Shown one piece after another: positions 1-12,339 of a stretch of 50,864 nucleotides of DNA. A program made the translations under genes and the position numbers. The DNA comes from Dentipellis sp. KUC8613 (lineage: Eukaryota; Basidiomycota; Agaricomycetes; Russulales; Hericiaceae), in the NCBI GenBank assembly GCA_002286715.1, contig NSJX01000032.1:308339-359202 (forward strand), written 5' to 3'. The notes under the pieces were generated by a model. The model ran no database searches. It saw only the letters and a program-made list of their open reading frames with translations, and was not told the origin of the DNA. Position 1 is the stretch's first letter, and each line of letters begins with the position of its first letter.

Positions 1-3000
1 AGGGTTATGCTCACTACGCCATATTCGTCGGGCGGTCCGTGGTAGGAAAAGCACAGCTCTTCCGACGCTTCGATGTCTCGGTAAGCGAAGATGGTTAACA
101 GAGGTTTATCAATGTTCGCTTCGTTGATGTAGCAAGGATTGATCGTGCAGTTCGGGTCGCAGCTATGGTTCTGTCACATAGCGTCAGTTACTAGTTTTCC
201 ATGTCGCGAGATAGTCTACTTACAAGAAAACGCGTGAACTATGCAAAGCAATATAAGCCACAGAGTTCGCAAAGCTCGAGGAATATACTCACGTTACCCG
301 CATGATACGCATCCACAACATATTTCGGTTCCCACTCGTCGCGGTCTTCGACGGTGTCCTTCAGGTAGTAGAAATCTAATGTGAACAGATACGTCCGACC
401 GAACTTGTTGTATTTCCTGAAATCGCGATCAGTACCGTGGCGAACGAAAGGAAAGCAAACACATCTTACTGTCCTCTCTCATCACCATCCTCGTCCAGAA
501 TCAGCTCCCCAGCGTAGATACCTACGAAGGTACCCGCCGGGATCTTCTTGCGCGCAAACACGCCTGCGACAAAAGAATAAGTGAAGCAGCATACACAGAC
601 CTGGAGATGAAGCTTACCCCAGCCTTTCTTCTCCGTCTTCCGGATATCGATCTCGCATTTGCGACCATGCTGAACGACCTGCAATACCTTCAACAAGTGC
701 CCTCTCCCGAATCAAAACCAAACCCACGCACCCGATTCTTGCACTCGTCCAAACATCCACACAAGTCATTGCACTCGAAAATCGGATAATCGTGGACCTT
801 CAGGCGACCCCTATCATCATAAATGCACCCCTGAATCGCGGTCTCCTCGAGATACTTCTGCTGGCGTATCATGCACGAGCACGTCTTCGATCGGGGGTCG
901 CACACGCCCTCGCAGCCGCACCCGCGCAGATTCTGGAGGTCCGGCGGGGGCACGCCGCGCGCGTGCCACATGTGGTTGCTGTAGTGGAACTCCCACGGCG
1001 GCGTTGGCTCGTCGTCAAAGTCGTTCACCACGCGGATCGGGGGCGCGTCTGGCTCGTCCGCGCTGGTGTTGTCGCGGATCACGGCCTCAAACACCGTGCG
1101 CGCCATTTCCGTCCTGCGAAAGGCCGGCGCGAGCGCGTTCATGTGGTCCTGCAATAAGTGTGGGAGGTCCTTGGCGTAGTATACCTGGGGCGGGAACTCG
1201 GCCATGAGACGGGCGGGCGTCAGGGCGATGATGGGTATCCCGTCAATGATGAGGTCTTCAAAGTTGTGTGTGCTGAAGTTTTGCGCACGAGACAAAGAGG
1301 AAACATGTGTTGCAGGCTCGGAATCGGGCGTTGAAGGTTCGACGGGGTCGCTCAGAAGGTCAATTGGGTCAACAGAATGCGATGATGAGGCCATAGACGC
1401 TGCGCTTCGTTGTCGGTTCGACCGACGAGGGACGAGCGAGAGGGAACCACTCGATGCAGAGGACTGGCGAGACTTGTTCTTTCTCCTCTTCCTCCTCATC
1501 GCGATGGAGCGCACATCGCTGTACTGAAGGCAAGAAGTCAGCACGATGAATCATCAGATGTAGAAACGACCTACGTCAGCCTCGGAACCGGATGGCAAGC
1601 TCTCTGGGTACTCCAGCATCCCCAAGCACTCTAGCTCATCGTCAGTCACAGCTGACCTTTCTTCACGAGTTGGCACCCCATTTTCGCTCAGTGCATCGAT
1701 GGTGGTGTTGACCACAATTTCATCGTCGGCCTATTATACATTGTCCTGTTGAGCAGATGAACATCGACTATTTGAAACCCACTTACAGATTCCGCAGGGG
1801 GAGTCTCCACACTCGTCACCCTAGTCTTCACAGCGACTACCCTGGATTCGGCAGATCCGCGAGCATCATCAGTGGATGTTGATGCTGCCGCAACAGACTG
1901 GGCCACGGGAGCAGGTGCGTCCTCGTCAGGTAGGTTATGCGAACTACTCCGCTCATTCATATGCACGTCGGGCTGCTCAAAAGGCTGCTCAACGATCCCG
2001 GGAGAACGAGGCTCAGGCTCAGGCTCATCGATGCGTATGTCTTGGACGCCAACCGGTGATGTTGGTTCTCCTACATGGGCATCCCGAACAGGAGCAGTCG
2101 CACCATCCACAGATGGAGCAGACGGGCTTTTACCAGCATCCGCCGCAGTCGCAACCGCAGAAGCAGCACTGATGGGCAGAGCCGCACCAGCCTGTGCGGG
2201 GACACCCGCCTGGCCCATCGACGGTCTCCTGAAGGTTTTCATTCTCTCCAACAAATTATTGAGCTTAGTCGGCCTCTTGTGGTTCTCGAGACGACTGAGG
2301 TCGCGAAACGGCGCGCCCAGAGACTCCGGCAGCGGGGCGCTCGGGAGTCCGGGCTCGGTCTTCGCACTCGCGGGCGCTAGTTCCGTTTCTGTCTCCGCGG
2401 CGCCTACAGCCGTCGACTTCCCCACGCGACCTATTGCAGCCCGTCAACCGCAATTTTCCAGCAGGGTAGCTCGCGTGACTGACCTTGTGCAGCCGAAACA
2501 GGTGCTGTCAAGTTAGCACGCACGCGCGCGCGAGCACATGGTGCAGGGTGCGCCCGGTCAGTTATCGCACTATTAATAGCGCACACAGGGACGAGCACTT
2601 ACTAGCAGGAACACCTGCGTCATCGTCTTCGTCGTCGGAAAGCGTAAGGTCGATGACTTCAGGACGCTTCTTCGTGTGGTATGGGCTGTTGATGACTGCA
2701 GACAGGCTGTCTGACGCCGAGAGCGTCGAGTGCGGGGTAGTCAGCCTTCGAGCCTGCAGAGAAAGGAACCGGAGAGTCCGGCCATGAAAAGTCAGGATAG
2801 TCCATACAACCGAGAAAAGGCCCAGGCATGCTTACCGCAAGCGTCGGTCCTTCTCGCGTCGGGGTTCTTGGCCCCGAACTTTGCACAGATGCTGGAGCGA
2901 GAGCTGGAGCTGGAGAATGCAGGGCTTCGCCCCCGGGGACTGCTTCGTGCACGTCTGGGGCCTGCACGGCGGGCAGACCGACCGCAGGCCCACCGGGCAG

Positions 3001-5431
3001 CTGCCCGACCACATCCTCGCCCGCCCTCGCACCATGGCCACGCTCCTCCTCGACTTGCGCTTCCAGCCCAGGGACGCCGGGCTTATCGACGCCCTGAGGG
3101 GATGCTGGCTCCCCACCATCGCCGTGGATCATGTTTTCATGATCAGGAACTGCAGAATCGACTTCCATTGGGCTGCCGCGACGCTTTGATACCGCCTCGC
3201 CCTGGGCGGGCGCAGAAGCAGAAGCCAGAGGATCCGCACCCGTGTGTTCCGTGCCTTGATTCAAATGCAAGGCACCCGCACGCACCGTGTCCGCTCCACC
3301 ACTCCCACCTGCAACGCGAAACCCGCTCAGCACACACACCAAAAAAGAAAAGGCGCTGGGGGTCGCCAAATGCGGATGTGCGCACTTACCGTTGACAGTC
3401 GGCACTATGGCATGGGCACCCACGTCAATTGCACCCTGATCTGGGCCGAGCACCTTATCTTCAGCGTTTGGAGGGGCTGTACCAGCTGCACCTGCCGCCG
3501 CCCTCTCTGGAATGCGCAATGCAATCGGGGAAATTGGACGAGCGCCCCCCGCCAAGGTGCCGGCGGGGCCCCTGGGACCGCGTGATGCGCTGGATGTCAC
3601 GCTCTGCATATTCGAGGAGGAATTCGAGGACGATGCGGACGCGGGCGTGCCCGTGCTGGAGTTGAGGGAACGGGTGCGCGCTCGGAAGACGTCCTTGAAG
3701 AAACCGGTCGTGCCGCCATACAGTGCCCCGCGGACGCGTTTGAGGTTGCGTGCTCGTTCTGCCGGGAAGGACTGAGTCGGAGAACGCGATGGAGACTGCG
3801 ACGTTGGCTGTGAGGAGCTGGAGGTCGGAGGCTCTTCTGCTGGTGAGTGGGAATGCGAACGCGGGCTGATGTCCTTGGGGATGGTAGGTTCAGGCGAAGG
3901 CGGCCGCATGTTGTCTTCAGCAACAGATTGCATGGCATCCGCGTTGGCAGAGTCGTATACGGGTGCCTCTGTTTCCATTGGATCATCGAAAGGTTGGATA
4001 TCCGCGGTAGGCGAGGGAGGTGTATCGTCGTCTCCCAGCGGAAAGAGATCCGAATCATTGCTAGCCACCCTTTGAGGTCGCTTCTGCGTTGAACGCGGCG
4101 CAGATGCACGCGCCAATGACTTCTCTCTAGGCGAGTTGCGCTCGTCAGTAGAAGATGAACGTTCTCCACGGGCTTCGTCAGGAGATGAAGACCCGGGGGC
4201 CTGTCTCATTTCAGTAAGGACAGTAGGCCTTCTCGGTTGTATCGGGGTCGTTACAGGCTGGCTCAAATGCTCCTGCAAAGGCGAGAATTCACGCTGGACG
4301 GGAGAAATTTGTGCAGGGGCAAAGTCCGGCGGTGGCATGTCATCACCGTTGTACGCAGGTTCAGGAGATTGTTCCGGAGACGATGACGGGATGACAATAG
4401 GCTCTATATTGACAGGACGCGCAGGTGCGCGAGCAACGCGTCCTGCAGTTGGCGATCGGGTAGGTCGCCCGGGAGCCTTGCGCGAGACCACAGGAGATCG
4501 TGACTTCGAGTGCGACTTTGAGTGAGAGTTCGATTTTGATTTCGAATTCGACATGAGATTATTGAACCGGGAGGACGCTAGAGCAGCCGACGATGGTCCA
4601 TCGTCGTCCGAGTCGCTCGAGATGACGATAACTTCCTCCGGCCTTGGAGGCGCAGATGGCGTGTTGTGGCCATTCCTAGGCGTCGCGTGCGAGTTGGGCA
4701 CGATCCTTCCAGAAATCCGTCTGAAGCGTTTCTTCTGCCCGGCCAAAGATGGCTCCTCATCGGATGCGGACGAAATATTGATAATAGATGTCGCGCGTTT
4801 GTCTACGGAATGAGAGATCGTAGCGAAACGCGGAGGGTTGGGGCGCTTACTGGGTGTCTCCGAGGGAGTCGGTACTTCACCGCGCCATGCCGTACGCTGC
4901 GTTCTCTTGGGGAAGGCCAGAGCTGTGGAAAGGAACCCCAGCTACAGAGACGCGCATGCGTACATAATAGTGACGACGTACCAGGAGTAGAAGGGCCCTC
5001 CATATTGCTCGCTCTCGAACCTCCTGAACTGACCCTCCTCGCATCTGCGCGACCCGCCGAAGGTGGCGCACGCGAAACCGTGGGTCGAGCGCTTTGCGAT
5101 GGCAAGTTTTGACGATCTACAGTCTTCTGGCTTAGAGGTTTCACTGGCGACGCGTAAGTTCTAGCCTGGGGAACTGGAATCCGCGCGCGTTTCGCGGGAC
5201 GGGTGGAGGGCGTCGGAGGTGACCACGCCCGCCGTTTAGCGGTGCTCTGCGAGGACGCGACGCTGGGCGCAATTTGGTCCACGCTCTCATCATCGGAACC
5301 AGCATCGACGGAGGGCGTCTGCTCCGGTTCTGCGTACATACGATCAGCCACGCCGAAGACAATACGATGGCCCGCGTACCTTTCAGCGTCTCCCAGCCAG
5401 GAAGAACAGAGGGATTTCTCCTAAAAGCCAT
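1..5431 (-). CDS. SUV39/Clr4-type SET-domain histone methyltransferase (3' end beyond window)
   Basis: Predicted histone H3K9 methyltransferase acting in heterochromatin. Model (minus strand): exons 5380..5431, 4982..5329, 4851..4922, 3390..4802, 2836..3308, 2603..2753, 2484..2504, 1787..2430, 1575..1730, 732..1523, 618..678, 470..563, 293..416, 224..238 and <1..170; all phases agree, giving about 1528 codons before the edge. Residues 1-1300 are low-complexity and charged, with hydrophobic-acidic patches (IINISSASDEE, VIVISSDSDDD, VIDLTLSDDEDDD). A cysteine-rich pre-SET region (GCGCEGVC ... CGCLDECKNR, about 1308-1374) leads into SET motifs GWGVFARKKI, YAGEL, NHSCDPN and ELCFSYHG. The post-SET cysteines must lie beyond position 1. 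Two exons are only 15 and 21 nt; the 15-nt one (FTRFL) restores the block before NHSC. No chromodomain was seen. Start chosen as the first ATG with a splice-consistent frame. SET identity is sure; the exact N-terminal exon chain is less so. Confidence 0.86.
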
Positions 5432-5696
5432 TTCTCAGTGGTCAGAGTAAGATCAGAGGCTGCTGCAAGACGCGTTCAAAGGGCGTGCACATGTTCTCGG
5501 TGAGTGCAGTGGCTCAAAGGAAGGTCTCAGCAGCAGGTCGATTGACTCAAGGCTCTTTTACGTAATCTACTCGGCCGACCAATAGCGAACTTCGCTTGCT
5601 CACACGGACGGACTAGAAAGCACAAATGAATTTTGGATTCACAAGTATCAATATCCTCTATCATTGGTACTCGTGAAACGACCGCCCTCCAACGCC
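5432..5696. other. Intergenic: OSCP 3' flank and SET-gene promoter
   Basis: Both neighbours are on the minus strand, so this 265-nt gap carries the end of the OSCP transcript and the promoter of the SET gene. No open frame or recognisable element was seen. Confidence 0.5.
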
Positions 5697-6428
5697 TTAG
5701 ACAGATTCTGCGGACAGAGTAAGCGGGGTATAGAAAAAGAAAAATAGAGCGCGTACCCTGCAAGAGGTTGTTGAGCTTGTTGATGCGTGACGAAACGCTC
5801 AAATCGATGCTCTTCTCGCCGAAGTCAACGACAATGCCCCCAAGAACAGAGGGGTTCACCTATCACCAACGTCAGACAAAGCATGATCGCAAAATAGAAG
5901 AAAACGCACCTTGTTGGTGAGCTTCAGCGTCTTCGCCGCCTGCGCGGTCTGCGACTGCTTCAGCGTGGTCTCCAGGCGCGTCAGCACGTCCTTCGGCAGG
6001 GGAGTGGCGGAGGTGACGGTGACGGTCAGCTCGCCCTTGTACTTCGAGGCCAACTCGTTGAAGTGCTCGATGACACCCTCGGTCTCCGTGAGACGGCCGT
6101 TGTCGGACAACACGCTGAAGAGGTTCTTCGTCACGTCGGACACGGGCTCCTTCTTCGCGCCCTCGGCACGGGACAAGAGCACGGGGAGGCCCGCAGTACG
6201 CTCCTGGGCGGAGAGCGTGGGGTTGGTGACGAACTGCTGGAGCTCGGGGGTGTCGTGGAGGACCTTGCTGATGGAGTTCAGCTCAGCCTGGACCTTGTTG
6301 AGCGTCTGCGGCGACTTGGCGAGAGCAGCATTGTAAGCAGCGTGCGCGTACTTGGTGGCGATGGTGGAGGCTGCGCGCCGTCCGAGGCCAGCAGACACGG
6401 CGGCAGAACGAGCGGAGGAGAACAACAT
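5697..6428 (-). CDS. ATP5: Mitochondrial F1Fo-ATP synthase OSCP subunit (subunit 5)
   Basis: Oligomycin-sensitivity-conferring protein, part of the peripheral stalk linking F1 to Fo at the inner mitochondrial membrane. Exons 5910..6428, 5757..5859 and 5697..5707 (minus) give 210 aa, normal for the family. Residues 1-20 (MLFSSARSAAVSAGLGRRAA) look like a mitochondrial presequence: Arg/Ser/Ala-rich with no acidic residue. The body has the OSCP/delta signature (ATKYAHAAYNAA near the start; GGIVVDFGEKSIDLSVSSRI and INKLNNLLQ at the C-terminus). The last coding exon is 11 nt and supplies the final residues ESV and the stop, which matches the usual C-terminal length. The start is the ATG directly before the presequence; a longer upstream frame would add an unrelated basic stretch. 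Divergent from the transporter at 7270. Confidence 0.95.
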
Positions 6429-7269
6429 GGTTTGGCGGAATGGACAGCGGATTCGGCGACGATGGCAAAACGCTCCTCGCGTCGTCCCGCCTCCGGCCCC
6501 TACCGACGTCACACTCTGTCACTAGTACTGTCACACGCGGTCACACTTGCCCCCGTACTAGTTGCAAAAGGAAAGGCTACAAGTTCGAACAAGCATGGCT
6601 TCCGGCGGCTCGGACTGTTTACTTACCACCGGACGCTCCGCCTCCAGACACCTTCCACCGTCCTCGACGTCAATACAGGAATGTCCAAGACTATTCTAGC
6701 TTCGCCAGATTTCGATATCGATTTCCGGCGTTTCAGCTGCACGCGACACTTGAACGGACTCCTGACACTGATTCGCCTCCACACGGCAGCTTTGGCGTGT
6801 GTTATCTCAATACATATGGGTTTCCACATCCCGACAGCGTGAGCATATGCCCACACTGGCGGGTGGTGATGTTCAAATTGCATATCGCCTCACTAGCGCG
6901 GTGCGGGGTAATGATCAGATAGTCGAACCGGGGACAGCCACCAGGGTGGAGGAAGATATGGCGAGTGCAACATCATGGTACGTGTGATGCATGTCGTTAT
7001 TCGCTTTGTCGCCAGCGCATTTTTGCAGAGTTGCGGGGGACTCAGGAACAGAATTAAGGTGGGAGCGCACCGGCAGGTAATACTGGGCACCTGGTTCCCA
7101 TATGCCGGGCGAGCACATGTGCCCTCGCTAGATAGCGCGGACCATTTACGAGTCTTTACCCCAGCCCCCGGGCAAAAATAACCTTATCGTCGCGTGAGTG
7201 CAGAATGCTTATAGGGCCCGTGGGTAGACCTGGACACCCCGACGAATCCCTCCCGTCCTCCCTTCTGCC
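6429..7269. other. Divergent intergenic region between OSCP and the OPT transporter
   Basis: Holds the promoters of both divergent genes. A CTTATAGG stretch lies about 60 nt upstream of the transporter start, and a CTTATC (GATAAG on the other strand) lies about 90 nt upstream. Such GATA sites are common by chance, so nitrogen control of the transporter is only a suggestion. No supported open frame. Confidence 0.4.
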
Positions 7270-10123
7270 ATGGATACTGGCTTAGTAGCCCGCGCGCCCT
7301 CCATCAAGGATGAGAAGAGCAGCACCAATGAGAAGGCCTACTCCAAGTCGGACCTCGAGTCCACCCAGGGCTCGGACGTCTCAGAGGTTCTTCAGAACGA
7401 GCGCGACATCGTCACCCATGTCATCAGTCTCGACGATGACCCCACGGCCAACCCATGGACGTTCCGCTCGTTCTTCCTAGGCCTTGGCTTGTCGTGCTTT
7501 GGTAGTGTGCTTGGTGTGTTTATTTGTATGCTCTACTGTCATCTCTTGCTTATGACCGACCTGTCTCCAGCGGAAATCTACTACTTCAAGCCGGTGAGCA
7601 CTGTGTCCACAATTCATGGACCGGCGGCTGATTCTCCCCGTAGCAAACCATCCTGGTGTCCACGATGTTCCTTGCGATCATCGCTTACGTGCTTGGTATT
7701 TTCATGGCGTTCATCATCCCTACTCGCGGCTTCTTCCGTTACCTGAATCCAGTAAGTGCGAGCCCCGGTTCTGCCGTCACCAATCCGGAGCTAACAGTTT
7801 CCATCAGGGACCCTTCAACAAGAAGGAGAATGCCTTCATCGTGATTATGGCCGGCGCTGCTGCCAACTCGGCGCTTGGGACGGAGGTTCTCGCGGTGCAG
7901 CGTCTGTACTACAACATTACACCCAATGCTGGAGCTTCGATCTTCCTGCTCTTCTCTAGCCAGCTGCTTGGCTACGGCATTGGTGGATTGTTGCGTTGTA
8001 TGTCTCTTGGTCGTTCCTGTCTTCTATCAATGCTGATGACATCTATTCAGCCGTGCTGCTGTACCCTTCCAAGATGTTGTACCCCAGCAACCTGCCGCTC
8101 GTGTCTATGCTGGATGCGCTCTTCAAAGACGGCGCTGCGGAGACGAACAAGAAGAAGCTGCGTCTGTTCTACATCGCCTTCTTTGCGTACGTCCCTACCT
8201 TCGTCCATATTTACATGTAATACTCATCATTATAATTTCACAGCATCTTCATCTGGGAGATCTTCCCCGAATGGATGTTCCCCCTGCTCACCGGCTTCTC
8301 CATCTTCTGTCTAGCCGGCCACAAGAACCAGGACTTCACGCGCATTTTCGGTGGATCCAACGGTAACGAGGGTCTTGGCATCCTGTCTGTCTGCTTCGAC
8401 TGGCAATACATCGCCGGAAGCTACAACCCGATGGCCATTCCCCTTCGTGCCCAGTTCTCCAACGTCATCGGCTACGTCCTGTGCATGTACGTTTCCAACC
8501 CTCTAGTCCGCCTCCGTTCGAATAATTTACCCAATCACACAGTATCTCGTTCGTCGCGGTGTACTACAACAACATCTGGGACTCGAAGAACTTCCCCTTC
8601 CTCTCCCAGATCCTGTTCTACCAGAACGGCACGGAGTACGACCAGCTGCTCATCCTCAACGAGAAGTTCGAGGTCGACAAGACCCTACTCGAGGAGCAGG
8701 GCTTGCCCTTCTACGCCGGCACCTGGGTCGTCAACCTGCTCGGCACGAACTTGGGTCTCGGCGCGACCTTCACCCATCTCCTGCTCTGGAACCTGGACGA
8801 TCTCCGCGCCGCCTGGAGCTGGGCGTCGCCCGCGCGGCTCAAGAAGTACTGGGCCGAGTTCGACTGGAAGATCTGGCAGCACAACGGCATCCGAGACGCC
8901 CCTGGCGAGGACGAGGACATCGACCCGCATTACCGCGAGATGCTCAAGGTGCGTCTACGTCTCCGAGCCGCATCGGTGTTATGTTCTCCCATGCTGACGT
9001 GTTCATCTGCAGTACCCGGACGCACCCAACAGCTGGTACGTCGCCGTCCTCGTCGCGGCGATCATCACCTCCCTCGTCATCATATACAAGACGAACTCCA
9101 CGCTGCCCTGGTGGGGCTTCATCGTCGCCGTGCTTCTGGCCTCCGTGTCGATTCTGTTCTTCGGCTCCCTGTACGCTATGACTGGCCTCCAGTTCATCAT
9201 CCAGCCGTTCGTGCAGATGATCGGCGGGTTTATCCACCCTGGCAAGCCCATGGCCAACATGTACTTCGTGCTGTACGGCTACAGTGAGTTTTATATGGTG
9301 TTTTCGGCACGACCGTTTTGCTGATGTTTTTTTTTTTCATTAGACTCTGTGACTCAGGCCCAGCTGCTGCTTAGGGATCTTAAGATCGCGCAGTGTATGT
9401 ACACCTGCGAATTATCAGCGTGCTGTAATTGACGTTCTCTGCAGATACGAAGCTCCCCCCTCGCGCCGCCTTCACCGCGCAGATGCTCGGGACGCTCCTC
9501 GGTTGTGTCCTCAACTATGGTAAGCTTCTCTGTGCCCACCCGCTCAGTTTCGTTCATGCTTACTCGCGCCCTCAGTGATGATGAACAGCATCATCGACAA
9601 CCAGCGCGAGATCCTGCTGTCCGTCGAGGGCACGAACATCTGGTCTGGTCAGCAACCGCAGCAGTACAACTCGCAGGCCATCGCCTGGGGCGGTCTCTCG
9701 CACGAGCTCTTCGCCAACGGCAAGCGCTACCAATGGGTTGCCTGGGCGTACCTCCTCGGGCTCGCCGTGCCCATCCCCTTCTGGCTCGGGCACCGCTGGT
9801 TCCCGAAGCTGCGCCTCGACTACCTCTACACCCCCATCCTGTGCTACTACATCTGCTGGCTGTGCGTCGGCATCAACTCCTCCATCCTCTCGTACTTCGG
9901 CATCGCGTGGTTCTCGCAGTGGTTCCTGCGCACGCGCTACCCCAAGTGGTTCGCCAAGTACAACTACATCCTCGGCGCCGCGCTCGACGGCGGCACGCAG
10001 GTCATCGTGTTCATCCTCTCCTTCGCGGTGCAGGGCGCGTCCGGCGAGTCGCACCTGTTCCCGCAGTGGTGGGGTGCGAACCAGAACGGCAACTACGACC
10101 ACTGCGCCGTCATCGCGTCGTGA
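7270..10123 (+). CDS. OPT-family oligopeptide transporter
   Basis: Proton-coupled uptake of small peptides (possibly glutathione or siderophore-type substrates) across the plasma membrane. Exons 7270..7513, 7571..7593, 7644..7751, 7808..7997, 8051..8186, 8244..8486, 8543..8948, 9013..9283, 9344..9394, 9445..9519 and 9576..10123 give 764 aa, typical for fungal OPTs. The first 60-70 residues are a hydrophilic cytosolic tail; the remainder has roughly 14-16 hydrophobic segments. Family hallmarks are NPGPFNKKE at about residue 124 and KLPPR at about 560 (usually KIPPR), plus a WNGxN-like C-terminal WWGANQNGNYDHC. All ten introns are GT-AG with consistent phase; the second exon is only 23 nt. The start ATG at 7270 is the first in the frame. 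Substrate cannot be read from sequence. Confidence 0.95.
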
Positions 10124-11037
10124 GGCGCCAAATGTACGATATACGATTACGAGCCTGTGTCGGCCGGTGAAAGGACAATTTCATTCGGGTACATAGACGG
10201 GTATAATTTACGACGTGTTTGTTGTATTGTAACGGCTGCCACGGCGAGCATGATGTGCAATGACCATAATTTCCTCTCTGCATACGCGTACTGTTGCCTG
10301 TCTGTGGGAAGGCTACCTCGTACGATCTACAATGAAGTCAAATCGGTGGAATCCGATGGCCTGGCGCATGGTAGTCATTGTAGTTGCATTCGGCACGCTA
10401 CTCGATCGTGCAAACGGAAGCTTCTCCTTTCCGCATTGGTATCGAGCCTTCTGCTGAGTTCGATCACATATTGAAGGAAACGGTGGAACGCCGAGCCTAC
10501 CCTCTGGTTACTCAGATACAGGTACTGTACCTGCACGGATCCCGCGCAATATGATCCAGATGCGGATGCCTCATCCGGGGAGCCACGCCTTCTGGAAAGC
10601 CATGATCGCCCGCGTGATTGACTCTGGCTTTTTGCCGGCCTGACTCGACAAGTGCTTCTGCGTGGGCTGTTGCCGCCTCATAGGGCTGATGCACGAGTGT
10701 CGCAATCAAGATACGCAGGTCAGCATGTGCTTCCATTGTTACGAAGGTGATTGACTATGAACATTATGCGGTGATAGGCTAGGAGGACTCCGAGGCGCAA
10801 TAATAGAGTTGGCGCACAAGGGAATACAGGTGACTATGCTGCAAGGCGCAGGTAAGTTTTCATGCGCCCAGATACATGACTGCTCTTCTACACAAGTTCC
10901 ACAGGGACGATGCTATAGTTACTTCAGGATGCAAAAGTCAATACAAGATAAACACGGAGGGAGAAGTGACTTACCAGATGAGTGTCGTGGTTCTATAATT
11001 ACATATATACTGACTGCCATTAATGAATCGCCTAGAA
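10124..11037. other. Intergenic between convergent OPT and membrane-protein genes
   Basis: Convergent 3' flanks of about 0.9 kb. Short open frames occur but none shows a domain, splice continuity or codon bias like the neighbours. Nothing further was recognised. Confidence 0.4.
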
Positions 11038-12339
11038 TCATCCAGCCGATGCTCGACGTGGCGAGTCTATGCACTGCTCCAAATCGTCGGACACTTCCGG
11101 AGTTGCGAAACACATCGGTGAGGTCGGCAGCCAGTATTCTTCCGAGATATCCTTGTGCCGGTCAGCCAACACAACGACCAGCGAAGGATATATCCCCTGT
11201 ACAACAGCGGCGTGTCAATGGCGTGTTGCTATCAATTTTTGTGCGAGGAGGTGCTCACCGAAAGATGCGCCATCGAAACCATCATGACATCGTTCAAACC
11301 CCGAACAGGCGTGTATCGTCCAACACTGAAGAGCAGCTATCCAACAAAGCTTCAATAAAGCATGTCTGAAATGCGAATATTTCAACAGATGCGTACCCAT
11401 GCGCTGTTGTATAATACTCCAGATTCTGTGAGCATTAGCAGCACCCTTTCGGACGTAGTCTTCATCGTAACTTCGTCGCGCCGGCCATGCACAAGTCGCC
11501 TGTGCAGCCTGGGTATGCCTTCAGCGATGACATCAACCCGCACGGCAAACGTAAACGCACCACGCCTTGATCCCAATCAAAATAACCCCATACGCGTTCA
11601 TGACCATCATGAGGACGTAGCTAATAATTTGTCCTTCGCACTCATTCCACGGGTATACTATGGGTGCAACGATTGTGCATATCGTAGAACTGACTGAAGA
11701 GTCTCGAAAGATGAATAGCTGGACGAGAATACGCATGAAGAGACCACGTACCAACGAGTGAAATTCGCACTTTGCGACCCCAAAGCAACCATGCTCTCCA
11801 TACCACAATCAGATCACCCAAAAACCACTGCATAATGCCCTCTCTGAATACGGTCCACGAAATAATGTAGAATGCCACGCACACTAAAAGCAGGCAGGAA
11901 GTTGATAACGAGCTGCAGGCGTGTGGTGAGCCCCAGTGTTGACGCACTGGCGGCGGACGGCGGGCTACCGCCATGTAGTCGATACCAGAGTCTAGCGTAG
12001 ACTAGCACAATGACCAGATGCGCAGTTGCTGTAGCGTGCATCACGACGATAACGGCAGCGAGCACCAGCTTGGCTCTCGTTCGCGATCGAGATTCGCTGT
12101 GTGTCCAACATCGATCAGCTCTGCCAGGGACGACACAATGGGCTTGAAATCGCTTACAGCAGAATACGTAGTGAGAAGATGAGGAGCAGAGTGAAGCATC
12201 CTGAGCGTAGAGTAAGATATCGATGCCACCTTCACGGGTCGTAGACGTGACGCAGCTCACCATAAAACACCGCACCAAAAACGATCGGTATGAGAGGATC
12301 TCCAACAAGCCCAAGAATACACATGCCGACGCTGCGCAT
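11038..12339 (-). CDS. Multi-pass membrane protein of an uncharacterised basidiomycete family
   Basis: Exons 12261..12339, 12158..12200, 11883..12120, 11752..11827, 11561..11693, 11397..11508, 11259..11336 and 11038..11196 (minus) join without frame conflict into 305 aa. The product has about seven hydrophobic segments and the landmarks I associate with a large Agaricomycete family of about 330-aa seven-pass proteins of unknown function: GDLIVVWRAWLLW, then IKAWLHRRL, ESGVLYNSAW, and near the end GIYPSLVVVLADRHKD. The family annotation is from memory, not a search. The second intron is only 37 nt. The start is the first ATG of a frame leading into a hydrophobic segment (second in-frame Met at residue 6). 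A TATA-like stretch lies about 85 nt upstream. Function, including any receptor role, is unknown. Confidence 0.75.
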
